Below, piece by piece: positions 1 through 15,000 of a stretch of DNA of 64,000 nt. The stretch comes from Litomosoides sigmodontis. Lineage: Eukaryota > Nematoda > Chromadorea > Rhabditida > Onchocercidae. The stretch lies in NCBI GenBank assembly GCA_963070105.1, contig OY718805.1, positions 8,363,001 through 8,427,000 on the forward strand, read 5' to 3'. The notes beneath the pieces are model-generated. The model had not been told where the DNA came from, did not search any database, and was given only the letters and a program-made list of their open reading frames with translations. Within the stretch, counting starts at the first letter, position 1. Each line of letters opens with the position of its first letter. The translations under genes were made by a program, and so were the position numbers.

Positions 1-606
<606 letters not shown>

Positions 607-1605
607 TAAAGTGCTTGTCGATATATCCATTTGCATTGCACTTTCTTTCCTTCTTACTCAAATATTTTCTTCATAGTTTATTTAATTATTTCTTGGAAAT
701 AAATAAGAAAGACAAAAAGTAGTTCGTTTTATCACATTTATTACATTATACGCTGTATAGTTTTTCCATAAATTTATAGGTGCCTAAAATATGGCACAAA
801 AATTTTCGCTTCATTGAATATTAACGTGAATACTAAATTTCAAATGTAATTCTTGCAAATACGGTAATTGGTGATTTAAAATGCTATATGAAAGTATTAC
901 TGTAAGCCTGCTCTGTTATTCTTTTATTTAAATATTATAAATTTCCATTCCTTCAAACTTGTTACATTCAAATTAAACTGTCTTTTCTTTGAAGCACTTT
1001 TGTCATTCCGTTATCGCAAGTAATTCTTTTTTTCTAAATGTTATACTGAATTCAAAATATAGAAATATTAAAAATCCATCGGTAATGCCTTGCAACAGTT
1101 CTTTACTGGAAAGCATCCTACAACATATCAGTGATTTTAATTAAATTTAAAAAATTTTAATTTCTACCGTTTAGTATACACTATGTATTTATTAATATTC
1201 GAACTAGTTCAACTTCAAATATGAATTAATAAGTCGTGAAATTGAAGCCGTGCAAAAAATTGTTTGCACAAAAGCAAGAAAAAGAATAAAGGAAGCATAG
1301 CAATAATGATAGCGAAAAGGTTTGAGAAGTCGATAAAACCGCTATTCATTAATGAATTATAAAGTTTGCTCTAAGCGGAATGATCGGCGACTTTGCATAT
1401 AATATTATTTTGTGTGATCTCATTTTTCATTGTTGTTCTCTTTTAATGCTCTATAATATTTTATTGTATACTTTTATTCAAATATTTTTTAATTCAAATA
1501 TTTATTAATATTAAGACTTCTGTCTCTCTCTCTCTCTCTCCTTCTTTACTTTGAAGAAATGATGGAAAAAAGGAAAGCGATAAATGTCTTCCTTCTTTTA
1601 ATTAA

Positions 1606-1743
<138 letters not shown>

Positions 1744-2841
1744 GTAATAGAAAATTATTTTACTCTTTCGAATGTAAGAACAGTAAAATTTTTACTTTCA
1801 CCTTAATGCATATTAAAACGGGAGGAGTAATTAAATTTTACATTTCATGTCGGTCTTTCTTTTACATGAACACAGATTGCACATACCTTTACTGCACCCA
1901 GCCGTCACATTTGCTAATTGAAATACCATTTGTTTAATTAACATATGCAGTGTTTGATTTATTGATTTCATACAAATTAACATATATAAATTTAATTTCT
2001 TAATTGCATGCAAATTAACAAATTCAAAATTCGATTTTTTGATTTTATGCAAATTAGCACATATTCAATTCGATTTGTTGAGTCTATGCAAATCAGTATG
2101 TGCCAAATTCAATTTATTAATTTGGTGCAAATTAGGATGGAATTAGACTCAATTTATTGATTAATTGTGAAATATGTGATACATATTTTATTTGTCAATA
2201 TGACATATTTTCAAAAAAAAAAGATTATAGCCCAATGATTACATCGATGCATGCATTGAATTTTACATGTGAATTCCCTTATGTACAATTGCAATAGGAG
2301 AAATGCACTAATTTTTAAATTAATAAATGCTGCATGTGCAACAAATTGTATTGGTTTAAGTTTAATTATCCTAATTTTTTTCTCTCTCTCTCTCTCTCCT
2401 TCTCCACTTTACTTTTCTTTCATTCATTTTACTATTTTGTTTGCAAAAAAAAATCGAGCAAAAAATTTCCGCACTCTTTCTAATTTTTTTTTTTTTAAAT
2501 TTTAATCTATTTTCATCCACAAACACTGAGAATTTTTTTAATCATAGCTTTTCGATTTCTACTAATCATTTTTGCTATCGCTTTCCTCTTTTATCAAAGT
2601 ACTGGAAATGGGCTTAGCATAATAGTCCCTAGCAAATAAGCCTTCTCTTTTAATGCTTCATTGACTTCTTTAAATATTTAAATATATCTAAATTTATGAA
2701 AGACAAAAAAAAACGAAATGAAGAAGAGGAGGAAGAAGCAATGCGAAAGCTTTTTCATTTTATCTGCCATATGTTACTGATAATAATGATATTGTGTGGG
2801 AAAAAAAGTGAAAGAAAAATTAATGGTTAAAATCATAGAAC

Positions 2842-2843
<2 letters not shown>

Positions 2844-2924
<81 letters not shown>

Positions 2925-2931
2925 ACACACA
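2844..2931. repeat. (CA)n microsatellite
   Basis: About 88 bases of CA dinucleotides with two AT interruptions. A (GT)n array lies 1.4 kb downstream, so the two could pair as an imperfect inverted repeat. Confidence 0.99.
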
Positions 2932-3420
2932 TTGTCCTCAAAAAAATCAAAAATAAAAAAGCTTCTCACACACTGCAATTACATGCCTTAGCATTTGCTT
3001 CTCCTTCTCCTACATTGACAGCAGGATAATGTGACGGAAGCGAATAATTTTAGGAAATTTTTCAAAAAAAAAATTTCATTTATGAAACCTTGGACAATAG
3101 TTGAAATAATTGGGAAGGAATTTTTTTAATACTGTATTTTAGAAAAAATTCAAAATTAGAGCAACAATTTTTAGGCAAATAAAAGAAAAATTTTTTTCTT
3201 TCATCAATTTTGCTTTTCTTTTACTGATTAGCCTACGAGAGCATCGAAACCGTTGCGTCACTTTTTTTTTCTTGCAACAACAAAAAAAAAAAACTAAATT
3301 CTAAAATGTACGGCTGAAAAATTAAGAACAATCGTTTGTATGGCTGGATGAGAGAGATGAGAGAGATTCTGATCATTTCATGCTTAATTAACAAATTGAA
3401 ATTTGATTCTAACATGGCCT

Positions 3421-3451
3421 AAAGTAGCCTGAAACAGTCAGGATTCTATGC
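3421..3451. repeat. 31-bp minisatellite unit, left of the gap
   Basis: The 31 bases before the gap match the 31 bases after it (3652-3682) with one C/T difference. The unit has a small CCTGA/TCAGG hairpin inside. The gap therefore most likely hides a tandem array of this unit. Confidence 0.85.
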
Positions 3452-3651
3452 NNNNNNNNNNNNNNNNNNNNNNNNNNNNNNNNNNNNNNNNNNNNNNNNN
3501 NNNNNNNNNNNNNNNNNNNNNNNNNNNNNNNNNNNNNNNNNNNNNNNNNNNNNNNNNNNNNNNNNNNNNNNNNNNNNNNNNNNNNNNNNNNNNNNNNNNN
3601 NNNNNNNNNNNNNNNNNNNNNNNNNNNNNNNNNNNNNNNNNNNNNNNNNNN
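3452..3651. other. Assembly gap (200 N)
   Basis: Exactly 200 unknown bases. A round number like this is usually a placeholder, so the true length is unknown. It is flanked by copies of the same 31-bp unit. Confidence 0.99.
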
Positions 3652-3682
3652 AAAGTAGCCTGAAATAGTCAGGATTCTATGC
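3652..3682. repeat. 31-bp minisatellite unit, right of the gap
   Basis: Direct copy of 3421-3451 differing by one base (GAAATAG against GAAACAG). See the left unit. Confidence 0.85.
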
Positions 3683-4332
3683 AAATAAAAAAACTGAAAT
3701 AAAGAAGTGCCCGCACAAGCAAAAATTCCTCTAGCAAAGAAAGAGAAGCAAAAAAAAATTTCACAAAAAAAAACTCACACCTGCATATTTTATAAATTGT
3801 AGTGAATGGACTAAAATTATTAAATAGCTTCTTTTTTATTACAACTAACTAATTATCTTTTCTTTCCTTTCCTGAAATACAAAAAAAAAAAAAATTAAAA
3901 AGCAAAGAAAAAAAAAGCCTTCCATTTCCTTTATTTTGCCTCCTTCTTTTTTACCGCAGAAAATGACAGAGAATGGGAAAATATAAGGAGAAGGGAAAAA
4001 AAGAATGAAAAGTAATCATTTTTAGGTAAGGAAGTTTGAATTGTATTAATTTCAAGGGCATCTTTCTTCGTTTTTTTTGCTATCTGTCACTCTGTCACTG
4101 CTCACTTACTCGTCCTCCTCATCATTATCATCTCTCTCATCCGTCAATTTTCCTCCTCATCATTGCGGATGTCCGTTTTTCAATTTTCCTTTTCTTTTTT
4201 TTGGACCGAACAGAGGAATGAAGAAGGAGTGGACGGATGGACGGTGGTGGTAAATGGTAGTAATTATGGGATTGTTAGCCTCTTCTCTCATTCAAATTAT
4301 GTTATCATGAAAGGGAAGTGAATTTTCTTCAC

Positions 4333-4334
<2 letters not shown>

Positions 4335-4372
<38 letters not shown>

Positions 4373-4428
4373 GGGTGTGTGTGTATGCATATGTGTATGC
4401 ATGTGCATGTGCGTTTGTGTGTGTTTCT

Positions 4429-4481
<53 letters not shown>
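4335..4481. repeat. Compound (GT)n microsatellite
   Basis: About 147 bases of GT dinucleotides with TG/TATGCA interruptions in the middle. Short frames on both strands (Cys-Val and Thr-His runs) are artefacts. Confidence 0.98.
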
Positions 4482-4484
<3 letters not shown>

Positions 4485-7330
4485 TGCATGCATGGAAATG
4501 ATTTATGCATGCTTATTGCAAAATTTGAGGTTGATGTAAATCATTTTTCCATCTTCTCAAGGTTTTAATTTCAAAATTGCATTATTCATCTCTTCCATCT
4601 CCCTTCTTCTCTTCCATCTTTTGTCATTTCAATTGGTTTCAAATTTTACCGTAACTTTTTGTCGTCTAAATTTTCTTGCAAGCAATCATTTCCGTTCATT
4701 TTTCTTACTTCTTCCATCATTTTGTTAAAAAACTTTTTCATGTAATTTCCAATTTTTTTTCTTAAACTTACTATTGCTAAAGTTTAGTGCTATTTTCATT
4801 GAAAAAATTTGTTTGTTTTTATTTTACAGTTTTTAGTATGATTTATGCATATCTTTTCACACAGTTATATCTTTTATGATAACCAATTTTTTCCTTTTTT
4901 TTTTTATCAGCACTATGCGAAATCATTGATAACACGACGTTCAAATCACGACTGACTGATAATTTCAAACGTATGGGACACGATGACAATAATGATAGTT
5001 AATGATAATGATAATGATCATTATACTAGCAGTAGTGGTAGTGAAGAAAATAAATAAAGGAAATTTTTTCAAAAAAAAGTGACAAGTTCAGTAATAAATA
5101 AACAGTTAACTTTTAGTATTTTTTTTCAATCGTTCCTCTTTAAATGTCGAATAATTCAACGATTGCAATGTTAAGTGAAATCTAATGTTGTAAGGAAAGT
5201 AAAAAAAAAAATGAATATACCATGAAATAATTTGATCGTAAATTGAAGAGGAAATTTCCATTCTAAACAGTTGCACCATTGACAATTTAACTGTCCTGAG
5301 GTTCTTTTAAAATTCAGAAATTTCCCCATTATCCCTCAATTATGCAGTTTTATCTGACCTCGACCTATTCTCGGTTAGTGAGAAGAAGAAAGTTAGAATA
5401 ATTTCAAAGTGGTCGTGAACGATTGATAGTTTGAGATTGAATGACTTCAGTTGAGATACTTCGATTACCTTTGAATGGTTTTCATTGATATTAGCAAGGT
5501 CATGGAAAGATTTAGATTTGTTTCTTTACAAATAAAACAAATAAAAATTTTCAAATTTCTTTCGAGTTTTTTTTTAAATTGCCAAAAACGCTTGCTATTG
5601 AAAGATGTTTTCAACAATTTCACAATTTACTTATTATTTTAGTTACAGCATTTTGTGTGATATTTCTGTAGCTAACTGTCGTTTATCATACAATCAATCG
5701 CTGAGCACTATTTAATCCTTAATTCCTCATTTTAAATGTTTTTTTCTTGAACTTATTTGTTTATGATTAAGCTACTCAATAATACTCACGCACATCCTAT
5801 GAAGCAGAGAGAAACCTTTTTGCAATCCTAAAAAATTAATAGTATTTTTTTAAAAAAAAAGGAGAAGAATTAATGATATCACACATTTAGATATTGCATT
5901 TTTCTCGTTAGTAAAGAATTACTTGTGCCCAGAGTATAAAATAACTTTTAAAAATTGAAGAAAAAAAAAAGGAATGTGACTTTTAGAAAGTGAAAAAAAA
6001 TGCACTCGCCACCGGTTGCACTCATTTAGTGAGTCGATAATTAGTTTTTTAAAGTGCTATTTGCATAATACATATATTGCAAATAATGATTTACGTGTTA
6101 TGTGCAATTTTACACGTTGTGTGTCTTCCATTCAAACTTGTTTTTCCTTTTCATAGAAAAGCAAAACAATGAAAATCGATGGAAAAAATTTTTTGTGATC
6201 TAGAAAATTTCAGTATTGGAAACAGTGGATTAGCAAAACTAATCATCAAATGTCATGTAGTCATTTCAACATTTGTGATTAAATTAATTGTTTAAAATGG
6301 AATGAATGAAATGATATTAAATTTGATTATATATTTGATCCTTGAGAGTAATTTTATGTTTTCTTTAATATTAGATAAATTGGGTAGAATAGACAAAGTA
6401 TAGATTGTTCGGTAAAAAAAATGTGACAAATGAAATGAGTAGAAATGACGAATAGAAGAAGGTTGTAGTTTAATTTATCCAAAAGCAAAAAAGAGAAGAG
6501 ACGAACTGACTGTAGAGACCGCTTGATTTATTATTAATTTTTAAATTTAACGATTCTTTTTTCTATTTTACCTCAATCATTACTTTCTTATAGTGTAGGC
6601 GCTAATTTACGTGAATTTGTTAAATTCACGTAATTTTTACGAGTAAAAGAGTAAAATAATTTACTAACATTGATGTATAGGGTGCAACTAATTGCACGTT
6701 TCAAAAAAAAGGCAGTTATTAATTGAATTGTTAAGACGGAAAAGTGAAATTGTTAAAATTATTGATTAATATATTTTTTTTATTGCTTTTACCATAGTTT
6801 TTATCTTTTTAATAATTAAAAAAAAGGAGCAATTGAAAATGCATAGTGAAAGGTAAACTTTTAAATGGGACTTTTTTTTTTGTTGTAGCTAGCAACATGA
6901 ACCTTTCTTCATTTTTGTCGGATGTTTTTTGATCGATTTATTCTCTTCCTCAAACACAAGAAATCTCATTATTTTCTCTCTCGCTCTCTTTCTCTCTATT
7001 GTATTTGATTAAAATTTCATCCTTCTATTTGAGTAAAATTCTAATCAAAAATAAAATACCATCCCACTTTTCCTGGTTTATGCGCTGCGATTCTTTTTTA
7101 CATCGTTTTTTTTCCACTCACAAAAACGCATTAGTTGAAAGAAAAGCAGAAGGATAAAAAAAAAAAGTTGAAATTTAATTTTTTTTTCTGTCTAATGGAT
7201 ATGCCTTTGCATCTCAGCCGATATTCCACAATTATTATCTCATTGAAGAAATAAATTTTCACTTGTTGTCTTCACTTCTATTGCTAATACATCGAATGCA
7301 TTGTTTATCCATACGTCATCGTTCGTTGTA

Positions 7331-7374
7331 GTTAACGTACCGATCACGATACGTACGCTAATCGTTACGTTAAC
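7331..7374. other. 44-bp near-palindrome upstream of Rap1GAP exon 1
   Basis: The arms GTTAACGTACCGAT and ATCGTTACGTTAAC are reverse complements at 13 of 14 positions, and the centre contains ACGTACG. It ends about 158 bases before the ATG of exon 1. It could be a promoter element or a cruciform-forming site; the sequence alone does not decide. Confidence 0.6.
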
Positions 7375-7532
7375 ACGTAGATTTGTAATTTAGTGAGAAA
7401 TTTTTATGAAATATATTCATTTCATTATCCTACATATCACTAGCAATTTGATATTCTGAGCGAATTTTTGGATAAAGAAAAGTGGCATAATTTTTGCAAT
7501 AGCAAAATACGACGACAATTACGCTTTTGAAA

Positions 7533-9046
7533 ATGAAGAATTCACAATTAGCGGACGCTACGTCTACTGCTACGTCTACCACTACTTCAACAACCGTTGT
7601 GATGTTTCGTCGACCGATTGGTCGTTTTCATCGTAAAACAGCGAAAGATTTTTTACAGCACTTAAATGCTACTTCAAAATTTAGCAGGTAATTTAAATTA
7701 AATTAATGTGCAATAATACTTTATTACTAGCATAACAATGCCAATTATTATCTCCTCTTATTTTCCGTTTCTTTTTGAAAAAGAAGGAAAAAAATTCTTG
7801 AAATTATTGGTTTTTCAATTTAAAATATTAATGTGTGAGGAAAGGTTTTTTTTTGTTCTTTTATTGCAATTCTAATTTCGTTATACTAAGGGTAGCAGTT
7901 GGACGGATAAGACAGGAAACTTTCCTCCTCTAAATTATAATATAATCTCTTATATGTACAAAAAATTTTTGTTGATATTTTTGTAATTTGTAAAAATTTG
8001 GAAAAGAAAACCTTCTCATTTAGTGTGCAAATAAACTACGAAAGTTTTAAAATTCCACATTTAAAATTTCTCATCAAATTACATGAGTCGATAAATATAA
8101 ATTATTCAATGTAGAAAATAATTTCATAGTTTTTTGTTTATTTTTCTATAAGACTTAGAGTAGTAACTTGGTGTAATATTTTTTTTTGAAGGAAATGAAA
8201 AACGAAAATTCCTCAAAATAATTGGATAATTAGATTGAAAATGAAATCCATGTAGTAAAATAAAAAAAAAAGCGGCACAAATGAAATATTATTGCATGAT
8301 GAAAAAAAAATTTCACATATAATAATTCCTAAAATTTTCTTAAAACTTTATAAAAAAAAATTTCTTTTTTTTTTGAAAAGAGTAAAACAGATCAATGAGC
8401 AAATACACAGCATTTCCTTTCCCAATAATTGAATGTGAAACTAATGAAAATGTCATTGGTTTTTTTTTCTGGATAATAAGTTTAAATGGCAATTATGATC
8501 TTCAGTCTCGTCCTGTCTTTGAAATGGATTATTATCGTCATTATCGTTATCACCATCATCATCATCATCATCATCATTATCGCTATCGTTATCACCGAGA
8601 ATCATTATCACCTTGAGTGTCAGTCATATGGATCATCATTATTCATCTATTTGTTGATTCGCCGAGTACTGAACGTAATTTTGAGATATGCTACCACTGA
8701 TAGTTCACACAATGAATTATTATTTCCCCAATCATTATTATTATAGTTATCAGCGTCGTTCTCACATATTATCAGGCTCTTATCACATTCATTTGCTAGA
8801 TGTTAGCATCACTTGCACTTATCATCTATCAATGTGGACAATTTTCAATGTTCAATTCATCATTATCATTGTTCATTGGAAAAATGAGATGAGAATTATT
8901 AGTTTGCTATAAATTTTACAGAACATTTCTCCAATTCATATAGGAAATTTGTCCTATATGAGCCACGCAAAATTGCTGAATGAGTGATATTAAGCTAAAA
9001 GCATATTTTCTAACTGAGCAAATTCAATATTAATCATCGTTTAGCA

Positions 9047-9080
<34 letters not shown>

Positions 9081-12000
9081 GTCTCTCTTCGTTGTACATA
9101 ACTATTCAAATTTTCAAAAAAAAAAAGACAGTAGCAACAACGACAGAATGTTTGTATGATATTTTAATTGATTTCGTCTAATACCATAATCATTCAATAC
9201 CTTTTATATATTACTGTTGTCTTTCTCCACCGGAAAATCAAAAAAAAAAATGAAAATCTATTTGATTAAGTTATCCTGTATCAGTTGCTATTACTATTCT
9301 TACTACTATAATCATTACTGTTGTCATTGCTATTACTATTATAGCTATTATTACTATTATTATTGTCATTTATTATTATTATTATTATTATTATTATCAT
9401 CATTATTATTATTATTGCTATTATGACCTATCACATTATCTATTCTCATTAATGTTATCATTATTATTCCAATAGAACATACGCAATTAATACATTTGCT
9501 TTTGAGAAAAAAAAAGGACAATTTCAGTCCCAGTGAAGAGCATTTTTAAAAAATATTTATTACACATATAGAGACGCTGCTGCTAATGTTTACTATTAAA
9601 ATGACCAATTTTGATAGCGTGAAATGATGACGTGAAAAGTGCAGAGATAATGCCCGAAATGCGCAAACTTACTTAAAATCAACATATCTCAATTAGGAAT
9701 ATTTCGATTGAAAGGAGCATTGCTTTCATGCTTTCCCACTCCCTCGCATTTGTTATATATTTATTATCATCGCTGTCATCATCACCATCATCATCATCAT
9801 CATTATCATCATCGTCATCATCATCATCATTATTATTATTATTATTATTCTTAGCATCATTATTACTACTACTTTCTTTCGTTACTATTGTAATCGTTAT
9901 TATCGTTATTATTGATAATGCCATTATCATTTCTGCTATATGTCGTATTATAACTTTTTTTTCCCACCTGCTATCACTTTTAATTCATTTCCTACTAAAT
10001 CTCTTAGGAAAATTTGTCTAATTTTAAAAATTTCATAGCGCTTGTATTAACATATGATATTAATAAAAATGATAAGCTATCCTTAAATGAGTGAGCTTTT
10101 CATTGCTTAGAATCTGTTCAAAAAAGTGTCAAAAATTTTTTCAATATAATTCTACTACTGTATGCCGTCGTACAACGCCCCCACTTCTTGCTTTCTCTCC
10201 CCCACTCTCTCCCACCTTTCATTTAAGCTGTGAAAGAAAAAAAAATTAAATTAAAAATAAACAACTGAACAACTAATCAAACATAATAACAAAAAGAAAC
10301 AGAGATTGTGAATTTTTCTTTTTTTAATATTCCTAATAGAACGATAAGTAGAATTTTTTTTTTAAATAATTTTCAACTTAATAAATTTTTTTTCCGTACT
10401 TCTCTTCATATGTGATGCTACGTCCATTTTAAAATACTTTTTGCATTATTTGCTTAACAATACTTTGTGCCACCGTATGGCTCGACAACTTTATTTTTAA
10501 AAATTTCCTTAGGATAATTTTGCATTTTTTACACCTTTTCCTACCTTTTCGATTTGTTTCTTCCAGTTTTTCACCTTTCTTTTCGCCTTTTTTCTGCGCA
10601 ATAATTTTATTACTTTTGAATATTTTTTGAAACGAAAGACTGAAATTGTTGAGTGCATAATAGCACTTACATGGATAACTACTATTTTCATTAAAACATA
10701 TTTTGTAAAATAACTCATAAAATGATAGCATTATATTTTGAACGAAATTTTATATTCCAATAATTTTGCAATTCTATCTAATTTTCGACTGCATAATAGG
10801 CGAATTTGACATTTATTACTGTCATTATTGTTGCCATTATTAAACTTAAATTCCTCAGCCGTAAATCAATCAAAATGAAGGTCAGTTATATTAATACTTA
10901 AGTTTAAACTAATTCACCTACATTTAGTAGTCAATAGTTGTTAACCTTTTTGCTCTTCATTATTAAATAAATCATAGTTCTTTCTTCCCACTTGCAATTT
11001 CTAAAATTTACCAGTAATTAATTTCTGACTAACAAATTTAGGTTGACCATTATGATAAAGGTTTGATAATATTAATATGTTCAATTATAAGTGCCTGAAA
11101 AGATTAACTAAATGATTTTCGATTCAATTCTTCGGAAATTTTCGACTTCCTCATCTTCATCTACGTTTTGTCAAATTTCACCACTTCGCTTCATCTTTCA
11201 TTTTACACACGCTCAAACACTACTTAATTAATATAATTTTTTCTTCTAATACTAATTAACACAAATTCCAATCATTTGTTTTTTGGAATTTTTTTTCTTT
11301 TTTTTTTGTTAGAATTTGATTTTGTTTTTTTTTTTGAATGCAAATGAAATGAGTGTCATTAATAGTTGGAATCTTTTGATCAGTAAGAACAATCGGACAA
11401 TTGTTTGGTCATTTTTGAGCTTAGCTATCCTCCTGCCGGATTAAGCTACGATCAACTGGATGGAATTAATCTGGCTGAACGATCGTGCAATATTAATTAC
11501 ACGTCATTCTTTCCAATCTATCACATGTTCCTTCAACCGGCCGCACCATTTGTTCGAAGCCTTCAAAAAATACAAAAAAAAAAATGAAAAAAAGAGAAGC
11601 CATCAAAGCAAAAAGAAAGAAAGAGAAAAAGTGAGACATTCTTAATAATTTGTTAACGCTTCATAAAATTTTAAAATCAACGTAACTAACTCTTTGTGAA
11701 ATATTGCACACAAAAGTGATAATAACATTTCTTTTGTTTATGGGAAATTTTCTTTTTCCCACGTCTTTTCACTCATTCTGATCAATTAATTAATTATGCA
11801 TAAAATTTTAGAGTGATTGTGATGAGGGAACTCACTGAAAAAGATCCTCTCAAGTTGTACTACAAAATGGTAATAATAATAATAACAATTATGAAAATAA
11901 CAAATTGATAATAATTGATAATGATAAATAATACTAATAAATAATAATAATAATGAATAATAAATAATAATAAGTAATAATAACTAGTAATAAATAATAA

Positions 12001-15000
12001 TAAGTAACAGTAATAATAACAATAAAATAATAGTAGTGCTATTTGATTTTATTGTTCTTGTTGTCGGCTGATCGAACGTTTTGCGCATAAAAATTTTTCG
12101 CTTTTCCCTATTATCACCTGGCAGTAATTTAATTTAATGATTGATTTAATCAAAAATTTGCGCAAAAATTGGAACGCAAATTATTTAATGGAATTCAATT
12201 CTTGAATTAATTTCATTGAAATTTGCCAAAATTAAAAATTAATTTTTTGAAATTATTTTATTTAAAATTCGTATGATTATATTATCCATTACTTACAATG
12301 TACTTCCGCTTTCATTTCATTCCTTCCGCTATATTTAATTCGTTTTTTTTTTGCTTGGATTTTATTTGAAATTATTTCAATTTAGAAATTTACACTTTAA
12401 CAAGTTAATTCCCTTATTTCGTGCTAGCTATTAGTTGAAATTTTTATTGACATTCAAATATTGCTCTTTCCGAAGGAATAAATCGATTGGATTCATTTAA
12501 ATGATTTGGATGTGGAAAGCAGTATTCGTGGAACACCTGTTCAGGCTTTTAGCTTCTCACTTTCCACCTCGAACGTTCACATCCATCTTTCCCATCTCTC
12601 ACTCTCCATCTCTTCAATATCAAATTTCCACCTGTGAAATCGAATTATCAATAAGAAATTCCTCTTATCATTAGAAGCTTTCGCATTAACTATTCATTTT
12701 CCCTCTCTCTTTCTTCTTCCTACTCTCTCTCTCTCTCTCGCATTCTCTCTCATAAATATATTTTAATGCCTATTATGAAACTTTAAAAAAAGGGAATAGG
12801 ACAATAATTGCATTCTTTTTCCATTCAAAATATTCCTCAGCATGTTAATTCACTATCATTAGAGTGCATGATAATACTAATTATCCAATAAAATGAAATA
12901 TCAATTTATCATTTTAGCTTATCGAGAACACCTTATTTGCACTGTCCACTGCAATTTACGAATACAACTAATAAACTTTTCCTTGTCTCGTAAAATTAAG
13001 ACCTAAAATTCGAAACCTAATAGATATCAATTGCTGCAGCGATAAAGAAGCACTGCGAAGCGATAACCATTGATGAAAAAGAAAAAAAAACGATTTAAAA
13101 TTATTTGCTAGGCAACAACTGTTACATTTTTGCTCATTGCAATTTTTCATTACATTTCGACTTCAACCATAATTTCCTATGAAAGCATTTTTTTTTTAAA
13201 TTTACTTAATCCTGTAATTGTGGTGCCGCTGTCAACGATACTAATTAATTACAACTAAGATGGTATGGTGTACCATTTCAATTTCAGTTTACTAACAATT
13301 AGTTTGACAATTGCACTCCTTGCTGCAATTTTTTTCTCGTTGCAACTTTTTTTTCCATCTCTTTCTTTATGAAAAGAATTCGAAAAGAAAAAGCTTCCAA
13401 ATTTATCTTTGTTAATACTTCAAATACTAAATCTTTTTTTCTTATCGATCACTGTTGTCAACGAATTTTTGCTGCATTACAAGAATGTATAATAATTGTT
13501 TAATTAAACATTTGTAGTTTTTACAACAAATTTTACGATTCTTCAAATTTTATTGAACTCAAAAGACACAAAATATTTGCTGCTAAGTAATGTGAAATTA
13601 TTAATTTGAAATCGCACACTTTTTTATCGTCTCGAACAATTGCCGTACGTGTTTGACACGAAACGGCATGAACGCGAATAATTCCTTTAATTTTCACGTT
13701 CAAAGGATATTGGAATGACTGACCTGGTCAATCAATTTGACTGGCCAGCAATTCTTCCTCTTTTCTTTTTTAGCGAGATTTTTCGTTTTTTTTTTGGCAA
13801 AACTGAGTTAGTTATATAAGAAAAGAATGAAAAAAATTGCAAAAAAAAAAAGCAAAATTCAAATTATTCATGCATATATTATTTTCTTCAACTATCATAA
13901 AAGCACAATTATAAATTTTTTGCAACGGTTTTTTTTCCTTCGGAAAATGATCGTAATAATTGAGCAAGTGATCTGTTTTGGATATTACTACGAATTAATA
14001 TCACTGTTCGAATGTTGTAAATTATTTGAAAAGAAATTCTTTCATTTTTTTTGTCTCTTAATAATTATCAAATTTCATGTATTTATTGTAGAATGCATTT
14101 CTTTTCTCTCAAGCAAATTTTGATGAGAAAAAAAAACGGGGTGAAATCTTATTGTTCACAATTTCAAACGTTGAAAAAATTATTTATGTTTTTTCTTCAC
14201 CGTAAATCGATAAATGCAAAAAAAACCAGGGTGCTACAAAAAAAAAACTGTTAAATTGATAGTAATAGCAATAGTAATAATAATTACTAATAATAATGAA
14301 TAACATGTAAAAAACAGTCATATTAATAACGAAATAATAATATTAATAATAACAATAATAAATGATAATAATAATTAATTATAATAATATATTTAAAAAA
14401 TCATAATAATAACAAAATAATAATATTAATAACAACAATAATAAATGATAATAATAACAATTAATAATAATAATATATTAAAAATAGCCATAATAATAAC
14501 AAAATAATGTTAATAACAACAACAAGTGATAATAATAATTAACAATAATAATAATTGATAATAATAATAATTAATAATAATAATATATTAAAAATAGTCA
14601 TAATAATAACAAAATAATGTTAATAACAACAACAAGTGATAATAAAAATTAAGAATAATAATAAATAATGTATTAAAAATAGCCATAGTAATAACAAGCT
14701 AACAATATTAATGATCACAATAATAAATGATAATGATAATAATGATAGTATCATTTATGACTCAGCAAAATTGAACGAATTGATTTCAGTTGTGTAAATG
14801 AAGTAAGTAAAGTCTTTTTGTTGTTGTCCATATTTTGACCATCTGTTTCATTCTTCTCCTCTTTTTCACATCACATCGCTGGCACTGTTTACCGTTCTCT
14901 CTCCAATTTTTTGCATTAAATTTTGTAAGATAAATTGCAAGTGAGAATTCATTTATAATATTTGTAAAGATATTAGCATAGTGAAGTTATACGTGTGATT

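Noticed and set aside
3409..3684. Frames running through the N gap
   Set aside because: They depend on unknown bases.
4292..4568. Cys-Val and Thr-His repeat frames on both strands
   Set aside because: Translations of a (GT)n microsatellite.
9679..10021. Poly-Asp and poly-Ser frames of 83-97 codons
   Set aside because: Arise from TCA/TTA trinucleotide repeats and have no flanking coding character.
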